Counted from the stretch's first letter, positions 1 to 9,580 are shown. The stretch: DNA of 64,000 nucleotides from Yoonia sp034652275 (GCF_034652275.1 NZ_JAXIWG010000002.1:372001-436000), one strand, 5' to 3'. Program-made: numbers and translations. The notes: a model not told the origin generated them from the sequence alone.

Positions 1-1
1 C

Positions 2-388
2 CGCAAACGCGCCGACCGCGACCGCCGCGAGGCTGAAAACTACGGCAGCGCCCGTTTTGCCCGCGACATGCTGCCGATCTACGACAACCTGCGCCGTGCC
101 CTGCAATCCGCCGACGAGGCAGAGCAGGACATCAACAAAGCCCTTCTGGAAGGCGTCGAACTGACGATGCGCGAACTGATTTCCGTGTTCAAGAAACACG
201 GGATCGATCCGATCGTACCGCAGGTAGGTGACCGTTTCGATCCGCAACTGCATCAGGCCATGTTCGAGGCCCCGCTGCCCCGCACAAAGGCCGGCGACAT
301 CATTCAGGTCGCCGCCGAAGGCTTCATGCTGCACGACCGTCTGCTGCGCCCCGCGCAGGTTGGCGTGTCATCGACACCGGCGTCCTAA
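2..388 (+). CDS. grpE: Nucleotide exchange factor GrpE, 5'-truncated
   Basis: This is the C-terminal 128 residues of GrpE, the ADP/ATP exchange factor that works with cytoplasmic DnaK and DnaJ; the start lies upstream of the window. The reading frame is open from base 2. The visible part carries a charged end of the long helix (ENYGSARFARDMLPIYDNL), a helix pair, and the C-terminal beta domain (residues like FDPQLHQAMFE and 'EGFMLHDRLLRPAQV') that is typical of the family. It runs toward mutS and the two are separated by a hairpin. The partners dnaK and dnaJ are about 45 kb away in this window, so the chaperone genes are not one operon. Identity is secure; only the missing N terminus is unknown. 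Confidence 0.95.
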   Translation, partial: RKRADRDRREAENYGSARFARDMLPIYDNLRRALQSADEAEQDINKALLEGVELTMRELISVFKKHGIDPIVPQVGDRFDPQLHQAMFEAPLPRTKAGDIIQVAAEGFMLHDRLLRPAQVGVSSTPAS

Positions 389-396
389 GTCGGTCT

Positions 397-434
397 AAAC
401 CCCGACCTACCGCCATGGGATAGGCCGGGGTTTT
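397..434. terminator. Bidirectional terminator between grpE and mutS
   Basis: An 8-bp perfect stem (AAACCCCG at 397-404 with CGGGGTTT at 426-433) is extended inward, after one mismatch, by CCTA/TAGG. It sits between two convergent genes and ends in T residues on the plus side and A residues on the other, so it can serve both directions. It overlaps the mutS stop codon. Confidence 0.7.
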
Positions 435-3048
435 ACCCCGGCTCCACCATTCCGCGCAGCTCATAAATCAGCGCCAACGCCTCTTTTGGTGTCAGCTCAT
501 CCGGCAGAACGGTTTTCAACCGCGCCTCTACCTCGGATGCTTGGTGTTTCACGGGCGGCGGCGTTGGCATTGCCGCAAACAATGGCAGATCGTCCACAAA
601 TGCCTTGCGCCCGCCTTCGCGCTCGCCTTTTTCCAGCGCCTCCAGCACCACCTTGGCGCGGTCCACCACGACCTGCGGCAGCCCCGCCAGACGTGCCACC
701 TGCACGCCATAGCTGCGATCAGCCGTGCCGCGTTTCACCTCGTGCAGGAAGATCACGTCGCCGTCCCATTCCTTGACCGTCACGGTGGCGTTTTCCACGC
801 CGTCTAGTTTGGCCGACAGCGCCGACATCTCGTGGTAATGCGTGGCGAACAGCGCGCGGCAGCGGTTCACGTCGTGCAGATGTTCCAGCGTTGCCCAGGC
901 AATCGACAACCCGTCATAGGTCGCCGTGCCGCGCCCGATTTCGTCCAAAATCACCAGCGCCCGGTCATCCGCTTGGTTCAGGATCGCCGCCGTTTCGACC
1001 ATTTCCACCATAAAGGTCGACCGCCCGCGCGCCAGATCATCGGATGCGCCCACACGGCTGAAAATCTGGCTCACGATGCCAATTTGTGCCGCCGTCGCAG
1101 GCACAAACCCACCCATTTGCGCCAAAATTGCCAGCAAGGCATTCTGCCGCAGAAAGGTCGATTTACCCGCCATGTTGGGCCCCGTCAGCAACCAGATCGG
1201 CGCCGCGCTCAGCGCGCAATCATTGGCGACAAAGGGTGCGCCTTGCTTTTGCAGGGCCATCTCCACGACCGGATGCCGCCCGCCTGTAATCTCGAATGCG
1301 CGGCTGTCGTCCAGTTTCGGCCGCACCCAGTTTTCGGTCCGCGCCAGATGCGCAAGGGCGCTTGCCAGATCAACCTCGGCCAAGGCGCGCGCCAGCGCAC
1401 CCAATGGTCCGGCCTGCGCGAGAATGGCGTCTTTCAGGCTGGAATAGAGCCGCTTTTCAATCTCGAGCGCATGTCCGCCCGCGTTCAGGATGCGGGTTTC
1501 AATCTCGGATAGGTCCACCGTCGTGAAACGCACTTGGTTGGCGGTTGTCTGGCGATGGATGAAGGTATCGCTCAACGGCGGAGCGAACATTTTCTCGGCA
1601 TGGGTCGCGGTGGTTTCGATGAAATAGCCCAGCACGTTGTTGTGCTTGATCTTCAACGAGGTGATCCCCGTCTTTGCGATGAAATCAGCCTGCATGCCTG
1701 CGATCACGGACCGGCCTTCGTCGCGCAGCTTGCGTGCCTCGTCGAGTTCGGCGTCATAGCCTGCCGCGATGAACCCGCCATCGCGGGCCAGCAGCGGCGG
1801 TTCAGCGACCAAGGCCGCATCCAGCAAGGCCAGCAGATCGTCATGCCCCGCCAGATCGCGCGCCACATCGGCCAGCAGCGGCGGCATGTCAGGATGCACC
1901 GGCAACCGCGCCGCCTGCGCAATCGTGTTGCGGATCGCGGTCATGTCGCGCGGCCCGCCACGGTCCAGCGCCAGCCGCGACAGCGCGCGGTCCAGATCAT
2001 GCGTGCCGCGCAAGCCGTCGCGGATATCATCGCACAGCCGCGATTGATCTGCCATAAACGCGACAGCATCCTGCCGCGCGGTGATGACACCCAGATCGCA
2101 GCTGGGCGATGCCAGCCGCCGCTCCAGCAATCGCGCGCCACCCGCCGTCACCGTCCGGTCGATACAGGCCAGCAACGATCCCTGCCGTCCACCTGCCAGC
2201 GCATGGGTCAGTTCCAGCGACCGCCGTGTCGCCGCGTCGATCTGCATCGCGGATTTCTGGGTTTCGCGCACGGGTGGGCGCAGCAGGGGCAGGTTGCCGC
2301 GCTGGGTGATTTCCAGATATTCCGCGACGGCGGACATGGCGGCAATCTCGGCCCGCTCGAACGCGCCGAAAGCGTCGAGCGAGCCCACCTTGAACAGCGC
2401 GCAGAGCCGCTTTTCCCCCGCCGTGCTATCGAATGCTGCCGCGCCCAAGGTCGTCAGCGTGGCACCGGATTCAGACACTAACGCAGCCCAATCGCCCTGC
2501 GCACTGTCGACAACGATCACTTCGCGCGGGGTCAGGCGCGCCAGTTCCGGCCCCAGTTTAGCCCCCGCACACGGCATCACATGAAACGCCCCTGTCGAGA
2601 TATCGACCCAGGCCAGCGCACCTTGGTCGCGCACCACATGAAGCGCCGCCAGATAATTGTGCCGCCGCGCATCCAGCAGGGAGTCTTCTGTCAGCGTGCC
2701 GGGGGTGACCAACCGCACCACCTCACGCCGGACCACCGACTTATGGCCGCGTTTCTTCGCCTCGGCGGGGCTTTCCATCTGTTCGCAGACGGCCACGCGA
2801 AACCCCTTGCGGATCAGGGTCAGGAAATACCCTTCGGCGGCATGATGCGGCACACCGCACATCGGAATGTCGTCGTCGTCATGCTTGCCGCGTTTGGTCA
2901 GCGCGATATCCAGCGCCTCGGCGGCGGCGACGGCATCGTCGAAAAACATCTCGTAGAAATCGCCCATGCGATAGAACAGCAGGGCATCGGGATGCTGCGC
3001 CTTGATCTCCAGATATTGGGCCATCATGGGTGTGGCTGTGGTGTTCAT
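433..3048 (-). CDS. mutS: DNA mismatch repair protein MutS
   Basis: MutS recognises base mismatches and small loops and starts methyl-independent or methyl-directed repair with MutL. The 871-residue length is normal. The mismatch-reading motif G-D-F-Y-E is at residues 29-33 (Phe31 and Glu33 correspond to the wedge Phe and Glu of E. coli MutS). The ATPase domain has Walker A GPNMAGKST at about residues 621-629, followed by the ABC-like signature region (STFMVEM) and the Walker B DEIGRGT. The C terminus keeps the helix-turn-helix and a short tail. The start at 3048 gives a natural N terminus (MNTTATPMMAQYLEIK). It is divergent from maeB with 121 bp between the start codons, which must hold both promoters. 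Confidence 0.97.
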   Translation of the reverse strand: MNTTATPMMAQYLEIKAQHPDALLFYRMGDFYEMFFDDAVAAAEALDIALTKRGKHDDDDIPMCGVPHHAAEGYFLTLIRKGFRVAVCEQMESPAEAKKRGHKSVVRREVVRLVTPGTLTEDSLLDARRHNYLAALHVVRDQGALAWVDISTGAFHVMPCAGAKLGPELARLTPREVIVVDSAQGDWAALVSESGATLTTLGAAAFDSTAGEKRLCALFKVGSLDAFGAFERAEIAAMSAVAEYLEITQRGNLPLLRPPVRETQKSAMQIDAATRRSLELTHALAGGRQGSLLACIDRTVTAGGARLLERRLASPSCDLGVITARQDAVAFMADQSRLCDDIRDGLRGTHDLDRALSRLALDRGGPRDMTAIRNTIAQAARLPVHPDMPPLLADVARDLAGHDDLLALLDAALVAEPPLLARDGGFIAAGYDAELDEARKLRDEGRSVIAGMQADFIAKTGITSLKIKHNNVLGYFIETTATHAEKMFAPPLSDTFIHRQTTANQVRFTTVDLSEIETRILNAGGHALEIEKRLYSSLKDAILAQAGPLGALARALAEVDLASALAHLARTENWVRPKLDDSRAFEITGGRHPVVEMALQKQGAPFVANDCALSAAPIWLLTGPNMAGKSTFLRQNALLAILAQMGGFVPATAAQIGIVSQIFSRVGASDDLARGRSTFMVEMVETAAILNQADDRALVILDEIGRGTATYDGLSIAWATLEHLHDVNRCRALFATHYHEMSALSAKLDGVENATVTVKEWDGDVIFLHEVKRGTADRSYGVQVARLAGLPQVVVDRAKVVLEALEKGEREGGRKAFVDDLPLFAAMPTPPPVKHQASEVEARLKTVLPDELTPKEALALIYELRGMVEPG

Positions 3049-3169
3049 CTTGCCCCCGCAAACATTGGTCGCACACTATCCAGCGGACCCTTGTGGCGAA
3101 ACCCCGAAATGTATCCGTTGCGGGCGTCCGGCGGAACCCGCTATGAATGGCGGGCAGAGGGGGAACCAC

Positions 3170-5425
3170 ATGGCCAAGAACAAACTGACCCGCGAGGATG
3201 CGCTGCAATTCCACATGCAGCCGACACCGGGCAAATGGGAGATTCAGGCGACTGTCCCCATGACCACGCAGCGCGACCTGTCGCTGGCCTATTCCCCCGG
3301 CGTGGCGATCCCGTGCGAGGAAATCCACGCCAACCCTGCCACGGCCTATGATTATACCAACAAGGGCAATCTGGTCGCCGTAATCTCGAACGGCACGGCT
3401 GTGCTGGGCCTTGGCAATCTGGGTGCGCTGGCGTCCAAGCCGGTGATGGAAGGCAAATCCGTCCTGTTCAAACGTTTTGCCGATGTGAATTCCATCGATA
3501 TCGAACTCGATACCGAAGACCCCGATGCGTTTTGCAACGCCGTGCGCCTGATGGGCCCCACCTTTGGCGGGATCAATCTGGAGGACATCAAGGCACCCGA
3601 ATGTTTCATCATCGAACAGCGGCTGAAGGAAGAAATGGACATTCCGGTGTTCCACGACGACCAGCACGGGACTGCGGTGATCTGTGCCGCTGGCCTACTA
3701 AACGCGCTGCATCTGTCGGGCAAAAAGATTGAGGATGTCAAAATCGTCCTGAACGGCGCGGGGGCGGCGGGGATCGCCTGTCTGGAACTGCTCAAATCCA
3801 TGGGCGCGCGGCATGACAACTGCATCATGGCCGACACCAAGGGCGTGATCTACCAAGGCCGTACCGAAGGCATGAACCAGTGGAAATCGGCGCATGCCGT
3901 GGTCACGGACGCCCGCAGCCTTGCCGATGCGATGCAGGGCGCCGATGTGTTCCTTGGCGTCAGCGCCAAAGGTGCCGTGACGCAGGACATGGTCGCCAGC
4001 ATGGCCCCGAACCCTGTGATTTTCGCCATGGCGAATCCCGATCCCGAGATTACACCAGAAGAGGCGCACGCCGTCCGCCCTGACGCCATCGTCGCCACGG
4101 GCCGCAGTGATTACCCCAATCAGGTCAACAACGTGCTGGGCTTTCCGTATCTGTTCCGTGGCGCGCTGGATATCCACGCCCGCGCGATCAACGACGAGAT
4201 GAAGATCGCCTGCGCCGAAGCCCTTGCCGCACTCGCACGAGAGGATGTGCCGGACGAGGTTGCCATGGCCTATGGCAAGAAACTGTCCTTTGGCCGCGAC
4301 TACATCATTCCCACGCCGTTTGACCCTCGCCTGATCCACCGCATCCCGACCGCTGTCGCCCGTGCTGGCATGAAAACAGGCGTCGCGCGGCGGCCGATCG
4401 TCGATATGGACGCTTACGAGGCATCGCTGAAATCCCGCATGGACCCGACTGCGTCGATCCTGCGGAACCTGAACGCCCGTGCGCGTGCGGCGCAATCCAC
4501 CGTGGTTTTTGCCGAAGGCGATGACCCTCGCGTGTTGCGTGCGGCGGTCCTGTACCAGCGGTCGGGCCTTGGCCGCGCGCTGGTCGTCGGGCGCGCCGAT
4601 GATGTGCTGGCCAAGTTGACCGCCGAAGGGCTGGCCGACGCCGTGGACGAGATCGAGATCGTCAATGCCGCCAACACCCCGCATCTGGAAACCTACAAGG
4701 CGTTTTTGTACCAGCGCCTGCAGCGTAAGGGCTTTGACGCCCATGACGTCCACCGCCTTGCCGCGCGTGATCGGCATGTGTTCGCCGCACTGATGCTGGC
4801 GCATGGCCATGCTGACGGCATGGTCACCGGCGTGACCCGCAAATCGGCCCATGTTCTGGAGGTCATCAACCACGTCTTTGACGCCCAGCCGCATGACGGT
4901 GCGGTGGGCGTGACGGCGGTGCTGAACAAAGGCCGGATCGTGCTGATTACCGATACTTTGGTCCATGAATGGCCCGATGAAAACGATCTGGCCGATATCG
5001 CCGAACGTGGCGCATCCGTGGCGCGCGCACTGGGCTTGGAGCCGCGTGTGGCGTTTCTTTCGTTTTCGACCTTCGGCTATCCGGTGTCGGAACGCGCGGA
5101 AAAGATGCACAAGGCGCCCAAAGTGCTGGACTCCCGCCGTGTCGATTTCGAATACGAGGGCGAAATGACCGTCGATGTCGCGCTGAACCCCAAAGCGCAG
5201 GAAAACTATCCGTTTTCGCGCCTGACAGGGCCTGCGAATGTGCTGGTCGTGCCTGCACGCCATTCCGCGTCTATTTCCGTGAAACTGATGCAGGAAATGG
5301 CAGGGGCTACTGTGATTGGCCCGATCCTGTCGGGCGTCGGCAAATCGGTGCAGATCTGTTCGACCGTATCCACGGTGAACGACATTCTGAACATGGCGGT
5401 GATCGCCGCTTGCGGAATTGACTGA
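3170..5425 (+). CDS. maeB: NADP-dependent malic enzyme with PTA-like domain (MaeB type)
   Basis: The product oxidatively decarboxylates malate to pyruvate, making NADPH in the cytoplasm. It is a 751-residue MaeB-type protein. Residues 1-430 hold the malic enzyme domains (catalytic-region YSPGVA near residue 41, the metal-site segment FHDDQHGTA near 165, and a NAD(P) Rossmann loop GAGAAG near 200). Residues 430-751 resemble phosphate acetyltransferase and in this family are regulatory, usually sensing acetyl-CoA. An in-frame extension upstream to 3002 exists but lies inside mutS; the ATG at 3170, preceded by a purine-rich AGAGGGGG, gives the family N terminus. It is the first gene of a tight four-gene unit and overlaps pfkB by one base (TGATG). 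Confidence 0.93.
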   Translation: MAKNKLTREDALQFHMQPTPGKWEIQATVPMTTQRDLSLAYSPGVAIPCEEIHANPATAYDYTNKGNLVAVISNGTAVLGLGNLGALASKPVMEGKSVLFKRFADVNSIDIELDTEDPDAFCNAVRLMGPTFGGINLEDIKAPECFIIEQRLKEEMDIPVFHDDQHGTAVICAAGLLNALHLSGKKIEDVKIVLNGAGAAGIACLELLKSMGARHDNCIMADTKGVIYQGRTEGMNQWKSAHAVVTDARSLADAMQGADVFLGVSAKGAVTQDMVASMAPNPVIFAMANPDPEITPEEAHAVRPDAIVATGRSDYPNQVNNVLGFPYLFRGALDIHARAINDEMKIACAEALAALAREDVPDEVAMAYGKKLSFGRDYIIPTPFDPRLIHRIPTAVARAGMKTGVARRPIVDMDAYEASLKSRMDPTASILRNLNARARAAQSTVVFAEGDDPRVLRAAVLYQRSGLGRALVVGRADDVLAKLTAEGLADAVDEIEIVNAANTPHLETYKAFLYQRLQRKGFDAHDVHRLAARDRHVFAALMLAHGHADGMVTGVTRKSAHVLEVINHVFDAQPHDGAVGVTAVLNKGRIVLITDTLVHEWPDENDLADIAERGASVARALGLEPRVAFLSFSTFGYPVSERAEKMHKAPKVLDSRRVDFEYEGEMTVDVALNPKAQENYPFSRLTGPANVLVVPARHSASISVKLMQEMAGATVIGPILSGVGKSVQICSTVSTVNDILNMAVIAACGID

Positions 5426-6297
5426 TGGCCATCTGGAATCTTGGGTCGATCAATGCGGATTTTGTCTATGCCGTGCCGCGCATCCCGACGCCGGGTGAAA
5501 CGCTGAGCACAACAGGCCGCCAGATGTTTCTGGGCGGGAAGGGGGCGAATATGTCGGTCGCCGCCGCCCGTGCCGCCGCGCGTGTGCATCACATCGGGGC
5601 GGTGGGGCAGGACGGGCTTTGGGCGGTCGAACGCTTGCTGGAGTACGGCGTCGATACCCGCAATATCGCCGTGTTAAACACTGAAACCGCGCAGGCGATC
5701 ATCATGGTCGATCCGCATGGCGAAAATGCGATCCTGCTGCATCCGGGGGCGAATGCCGAAATTCCGCAGACGATCCTGCAGACCGCGATGGCCGAGGCGC
5801 AGACAGGCGACTGGCTGGTGATCCAGAACGAAACGAACCTGCAACGCACCGCCGCCAGCCTTGGCCGCAAGATGGGGCTGCGCGTCGCCTATGCCGCCGC
5901 CCCGTTCGATGCGGACAGGGTGATGGCGGTGCTGCCCTATCTCGATTTCCTGATCCTGAATGCGGTCGAGGCGGACCAGCTGCGCCAAGCTACCGGCAAA
6001 ACTCCCGCCGATCTAGGCGTGGCCGATGTGATCGTGACCTTGGGCGCGGATGGCGCGGATTGGTACAGTGCAAACGGCCAGCAGCATTTCCCCGCGATCA
6101 AGGTCGATCCTGTCGATACCACCGGCGCGGGCGATACCTTTACCGGCTATGTTCTGGCGGGGCTCGACCGTGGCATGCCGATGGCGCAAGCGATCGGGCT
6201 GGCCACGCGCGCAGGTGCGCTGATGGTCATGCGTCACGGCACCGCCGATGTGATCCCCGACCTGTCCGAAGTGCAGGACTTTCACCCGCAAGGATAA
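5425..6297 (+). CDS. PfkB/ribokinase-family sugar kinase
   Basis: This 290-residue protein is an ATP-dependent small-molecule kinase of the PfkB family. Signature 1 is the GGKGAN loop at residues 37-42 and signature 2, with the catalytic Asp, is DTTGAGDTF near residues 231-239. Overall it looks most like ribokinase (N-terminal SINADFVYAVPRIPTPGET), so ribose or a related pentose or nucleoside is the likely substrate, but the sequence alone does not fix this. It starts on the last base of maeB and ends 3 bp before the aminotransferase, so it is co-transcribed. No ribose transporter lies nearby, which leaves its role in this operon open. Confidence 0.85.
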   Translation: MAIWNLGSINADFVYAVPRIPTPGETLSTTGRQMFLGGKGANMSVAAARAAARVHHIGAVGQDGLWAVERLLEYGVDTRNIAVLNTETAQAIIMVDPHGENAILLHPGANAEIPQTILQTAMAEAQTGDWLVIQNETNLQRTAASLGRKMGLRVAYAAAPFDADRVMAVLPYLDFLILNAVEADQLRQATGKTPADLGVADVIVTLGADGADWYSANGQQHFPAIKVDPVDTTGAGDTFTGYVLAGLDRGMPMAQAIGLATRAGALMVMRHGTADVIPDLSEVQDFHPQG

Positions 6298-6300
6298 ACC

Positions 6301-7200
6301 ATGTCCGACGTCACCACCCATCAGGCCGAAGAAGACGCGCGTAACGACGCGATCGTGATCTATGTCGATGGCCGCATTGTCCCCAAGGCGCAGGCCGTCG
6401 TCAGCGTCTATGACAGCGGCTTCATGCTCGGCGATGGCGTCTGGGAAGGGCTGCGGCTTTATGACGGCAAATGGGCCTTTCTGGACGACCATATCGACCG
6501 CCTGTTCGAGGCCGCGAAAGCGATTGATCTGGATATCGGGCTGGACCGGAAAGGCGTTATTTCCGCTTTGTTAGACACGCAAAAGGCCAATGCCATGACC
6601 ACTGACGCCCATGCGCGCCTGATGGTCACGCGTGGCGTGAAAACGCGGCCTTTCCAGCATCCGAACCTGTCGCAGCAGGGGCCGACCTTTGTCATCATCA
6701 TGGAACACTCAAAGCCCAAGATCCCGCGCCCCATCACTCTGGCCACCGTCCCGCACATGCGCGGGTTGCCGATGACGCAGGACCCGAAACTGAACAGCCA
6801 TTCCAAGCTGAACTGCATCCTCGCCTGTATCGCCGCGCAAAAGGCCGGCGCAGACGAGGCGCTGATGCTTGACGTGCATGGGTTCGTGAACACAACGAAC
6901 GCCTGCAATTTCTTTATCGTGAAAAAGGGCGCGGTCTGGACCAGCACCGGCGACTATTGCATGAACGGCATCACCCGCCAAAAGGTCATCGACCTGTGCC
7001 GCGCCAACAATATCCCTGTTTTTGAACGCAATTTCAGCCTTGTCGACACCTATAGCGCCGATGAGGCGTTCCTGACCGGCACCTTTGGCGCGCAAACGCC
7101 TGTCAGCACCATCGACGGGCGTGTGATCGGCACGGGCGCGCTTGGCCCTGTCACGACCCGCCTGCGCGCGCTTTACAAAGATCTGGTCGCCGCATCATGA
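6301..7200 (+). CDS. Class IV PLP aminotransferase (branched-chain / D-amino acid type)
   Basis: A fold-type IV PLP enzyme of 299 residues. The family pattern is clear: GDGVWEGLRLYDG near residues 44-56, the Schiff-base lysine in LNSHSKLN (Lys169), and a C-terminal phosphate-binding segment GVNTT-like as 'GFVNTTNACNFF' and 'GITRQKVIDL'. Such enzymes transfer amino groups between branched-chain or D-amino acids and 2-oxo acids; which one applies here cannot be read reliably from sequence. It overlaps the next gene by four bases (ATGA), so translation is probably coupled. A dedicated role with the downstream sulfotransferase-like protein seems more likely than general IlvE function, but this is inference. 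Confidence 0.85.
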   Translation: MSDVTTHQAEEDARNDAIVIYVDGRIVPKAQAVVSVYDSGFMLGDGVWEGLRLYDGKWAFLDDHIDRLFEAAKAIDLDIGLDRKGVISALLDTQKANAMTTDAHARLMVTRGVKTRPFQHPNLSQQGPTFVIIMEHSKPKIPRPITLATVPHMRGLPMTQDPKLNSHSKLNCILACIAAQKAGADEALMLDVHGFVNTTNACNFFIVKKGAVWTSTGDYCMNGITRQKVIDLCRANNIPVFERNFSLVDTYSADEAFLTGTFGAQTPVSTIDGRVIGTGALGPVTTRLRALYKDLVAAS

Positions 7201-7895
7201 GGATCGCCATGTGGTCCGGCCCGCGGAACCTGTCCACCGCGATGATGTATGCCTTTGGCAACCGCGCCGATTGCGCGATCTGGGATGAGCCGTTCTATGC
7301 ACCTTATCTGGCAGCGACAGGGGCCGACCATCCGATGAAGGTCGAAATCATCGCAGCGCATGAAACAGATCCTGATGCGGTGGCGCGGCGGTGTTTAGAC
7401 ACTATTCCGGCTCAAAAGCCGCATTTCTACATGAAACACATGCCGCATCACATGATCGCAGGCTTTCCTTTGGACTGGGCGGCGCAATGTATGAACGTGC
7501 ATCTAATCCGCCATCCCGCGCGGGTCATCGCGAGCTACGGTGCCAAGATGGATCATATGTCCTTGGACGCCATCGGCTATCCCCAGCAGGCAGCACTGTT
7601 CGACCGTCTGGGCGGCGTTGTGATCGACAGCGCCGATATCCGCGCCGATCCCGAAGCGATGCTGCACAAGCTTTGCGCCGCGATTAACCTGGATTTTGAC
7701 CCTGGCATGCTGCACTGGCCCGCAGGCCCAAGGGCCGAGGACGGGATATGGGCCAGCCATTGGTATAACGCCGTGCACCAAAGCACTGGTTTTGCCGGGG
7801 CAGAGGAGGATTTGCCGGAACTGGCAGGCGAGGCAGCGCAGCTGTGCCGCGATGCCATGCCGTTTTACGAAAAACTGGCCGCTGTAAAGCTTTAG
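7197..7895 (+). CDS. Sulfotransferase-like P-loop protein linked to aminotransferase
   Basis: A 232-residue protein with the fold signature of sulfotransferases: an N-terminal loop WSGPRNLSTAMM (residues 6-17) that resembles the 5'-phosphosulfate binding loop, and a later segment HLIRHPARVIASY (about residues 102-114) matching the 3'-phosphate binding motif R-x-P-x-x-x-x-x-S. This supports PAPS-dependent sulfuryl transfer, but close relatives have no known substrate that I can name. Its start overlaps the aminotransferase stop (ATGA) and it closes the maeB operon. Its stop overlaps that of the convergent SCP2 gene by four bases (TTAG), leaving no room for a terminator. Confidence 0.75.
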   Translation: MRIAMWSGPRNLSTAMMYAFGNRADCAIWDEPFYAPYLAATGADHPMKVEIIAAHETDPDAVARRCLDTIPAQKPHFYMKHMPHHMIAGFPLDWAAQCMNVHLIRHPARVIASYGAKMDHMSLDAIGYPQQAALFDRLGGVVIDSADIRADPEAMLHKLCAAINLDFDPGMLHWPAGPRAEDGIWASHWYNAVHQSTGFAGAEEDLPELAGEAAQLCRDAMPFYEKLAAVKL

Positions 7896-8179
7896 CCCTT
7901 CAGCAATTCACCCAGTTTCAGCGCGATGCGGGCGTCGCCGGATACTTTCAGCTTGCCCGTCACCACCCCTGTCATCGGGTTCAGCTTGCCTTTGACGAGC
8001 TTGGCCAGATTGTCCAGCGTGATGCGGATCGTGCAATCGGCGGGGCGGCCGGTGTTCGATGTCGTGTTGTTTTCCAACACGACAACCCCGTCAGACCCAC
8101 AATCGAATTTCAACGATCCCTGCAACGGCGCGTGATCGACGCCCCGTTGCAGCAGGGCCGTGATTTCCGCCAGCGTCAT
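7892..8179 (-). CDS. SCP2 sterol-binding domain protein
   Basis: A 95-residue single-domain protein of the SCP2 lipid-carrier family. The typical strand-rich core is visible (GSLKFDCGSDGVVVLENN, then DCTIRITLDNLAKLVKGKLNP, then the GKLKVSGD end that closes the lipid tunnel). The bacterial versions bind hydrophobic acyl or sterol-like molecules; the ligand here is unknown. Its ATG overlaps the argG stop (ATGA), so it is translated as the second gene of an argG operon. A link with arginine synthesis is not obvious, and the pairing may simply be shared transcription. Confidence 0.85.
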   Translation of the reverse strand: MTLAEITALLQRGVDHAPLQGSLKFDCGSDGVVVLENNTTSNTGRPADCTIRITLDNLAKLVKGKLNPMTGVVTGKLKVSGDARIALKLGELLKG

Positions 8180-9393
8180 TTCAGGCGGCGTGCGCGCGAG
8201 GCCAGCAGTTTCAGCCGCAGTGCATTCAACTGGATGAAGCCTTGCGCGTCTTTCTGGTCATAGGCACCGGCGTCATCTTCAAACGTCACATGCGCCTCGG
8301 AATAGAGCGACCGGTCGGACCAGCGCGCCACGGTGCTGGCAGAGCCTTTGTAAAGTTTCACCCGCACTGTGCCGGAGACATGTTCCTGGCTCTTGTCGAT
8401 CAGCGCCTGCAACATCTCGCGTTCGGGGCTGAACCAGAAACCGTTATAGATCAGTTCAGCATAGCGCGGCATGATGCTGTCTTTCAGGTGGCCCGCACCT
8501 GAATCCAGCGTGATCTGTTCGATCCCGCGATGCGCCTCGAGCAGGATGGTCCCACCCGGCGTTTCATAGATGCCGCGGGATTTCATGCCGACAAAGCGGT
8601 TTTCCACCAGATCAAGGCGACCGACGCCATGTTTGCCGCCCAGTTCATTGAGCTTGGTCAGGATCGTGGCGGGCGACATCGCCTCGCCATTGATCGCCAC
8701 GGCATCGCCACGCTCGAACGTGATTTCCACCATTTCGGGTGTGTCGGGCGCATCTTCCGGCGCGACGGTGCGCTGATAGACGTAATCGGGCGCTTCCTCA
8801 CCGGGGTTTTCCAGCACTTTGCCTTCGGAGGAGGTGTGCAGCAGGTTGGCGTCCACGCTGAACGGCGCATCGCCGCGTTTGTCCTTGGCGACGGGAATCT
8901 GGTTGGCTTCGGCAAATTCCAGCAGTTTCGTACGGCTGGTCAGATCCCATTCGCGCCAAGGGGCGATCACCTTGATATCGGGGTTCAGCGCATAGGCGGC
9001 GAGTTCGAACCGCACCTGATCGTTGCCTTTGCCCGTCGCACCATGGGCGACGGCATCGGCACCTTCGATGGCGGCGATTTCGACCAGACGTTTGGAGATC
9101 AGCGGCCGCGCGATGGATGTGCCCAGCAGATAGAGACCTTCATACAGCGCATTGGCGCGGAACATCGGGAACACGAAATCACGCACGAATTCTTCGCGCA
9201 GGTCTTCGATATAGATGGATTTGGCACCCATCATTTCGGCCTTGGCGCGGGCTGGTTCCAGTTCTTCGCCCTGACCCAGATCGGCGGTGAAGGTCACGAC
9301 CTCGCAGCCGTATTCGGTCTGCAGCCATTTCAGGATGATCGAGGTATCAAGGCCACCGGAATAGGCCAGAACAACTTTTTTCGGAGCGGTCAT
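8176..9393 (-). CDS. argG: Argininosuccinate synthase
   Basis: ArgG joins citrulline and aspartate with ATP in the seventh step of arginine synthesis. The 405-residue product begins MTAPKKVVLAYSGGLDTS; the SGGLDTS ATP pyrophosphatase loop is at residues 12-18. Downstream motifs such as GKGNDQVRFE and the substrate-binding GRLDLVENRFVG region are intact. The frame is open for 50 more codons upstream, but that extension is low-complexity and runs into the repeat region, so the ATG at 9393 is the start. argJ, another gene of the pathway, is at 38.4-39.6 kb, so arginine genes are scattered. The promoter should lie within the repeat-bearing spacer upstream. Confidence 0.97.
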   Translation of the reverse strand: MTAPKKVVLAYSGGLDTSIILKWLQTEYGCEVVTFTADLGQGEELEPARAKAEMMGAKSIYIEDLREEFVRDFVFPMFRANALYEGLYLLGTSIARPLISKRLVEIAAIEGADAVAHGATGKGNDQVRFELAAYALNPDIKVIAPWREWDLTSRTKLLEFAEANQIPVAKDKRGDAPFSVDANLLHTSSEGKVLENPGEEAPDYVYQRTVAPEDAPDTPEMVEITFERGDAVAINGEAMSPATILTKLNELGGKHGVGRLDLVENRFVGMKSRGIYETPGGTILLEAHRGIEQITLDSGAGHLKDSIMPRYAELIYNGFWFSPEREMLQALIDKSQEHVSGTVRVKLYKGSASTVARWSDRSLYSEAHVTFEDDAGAYDQKDAQGFIQLNALRLKLLASRARRLK

Positions 9394-9495
9394 GCGGGAT
9401 GCCTTTGCGTCAAAATCTCTTGTTTTGCGCGATAGCGGGTTTTGCGGGAAGGGGCAAGGATGTGCCCGATCCTCCTGCGTCTGCGACGCAGAAGG

Positions 9496-9530
9496 GCCTC
9501 CGGCGGGGATATTTGGGCTCGGAAGAAATG
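9496..9530 (+). repeat. Interspersed repeat, copy 1
   Basis: Begins with the 19-base core GCCTCCGGCGGGGATATTT followed by GGGCTCGGAAG. The same core and the CTCGGAAG block occur inverted at 9581-9614 and again at 25141-25173. It lies about 100 bp upstream of argG. Confidence 0.8.
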
Positions 9531-9580
9531 CATCCCTTTGCATTTGAATAAAAGTTGCGCAATTTTCGGGCTACTTCCTC

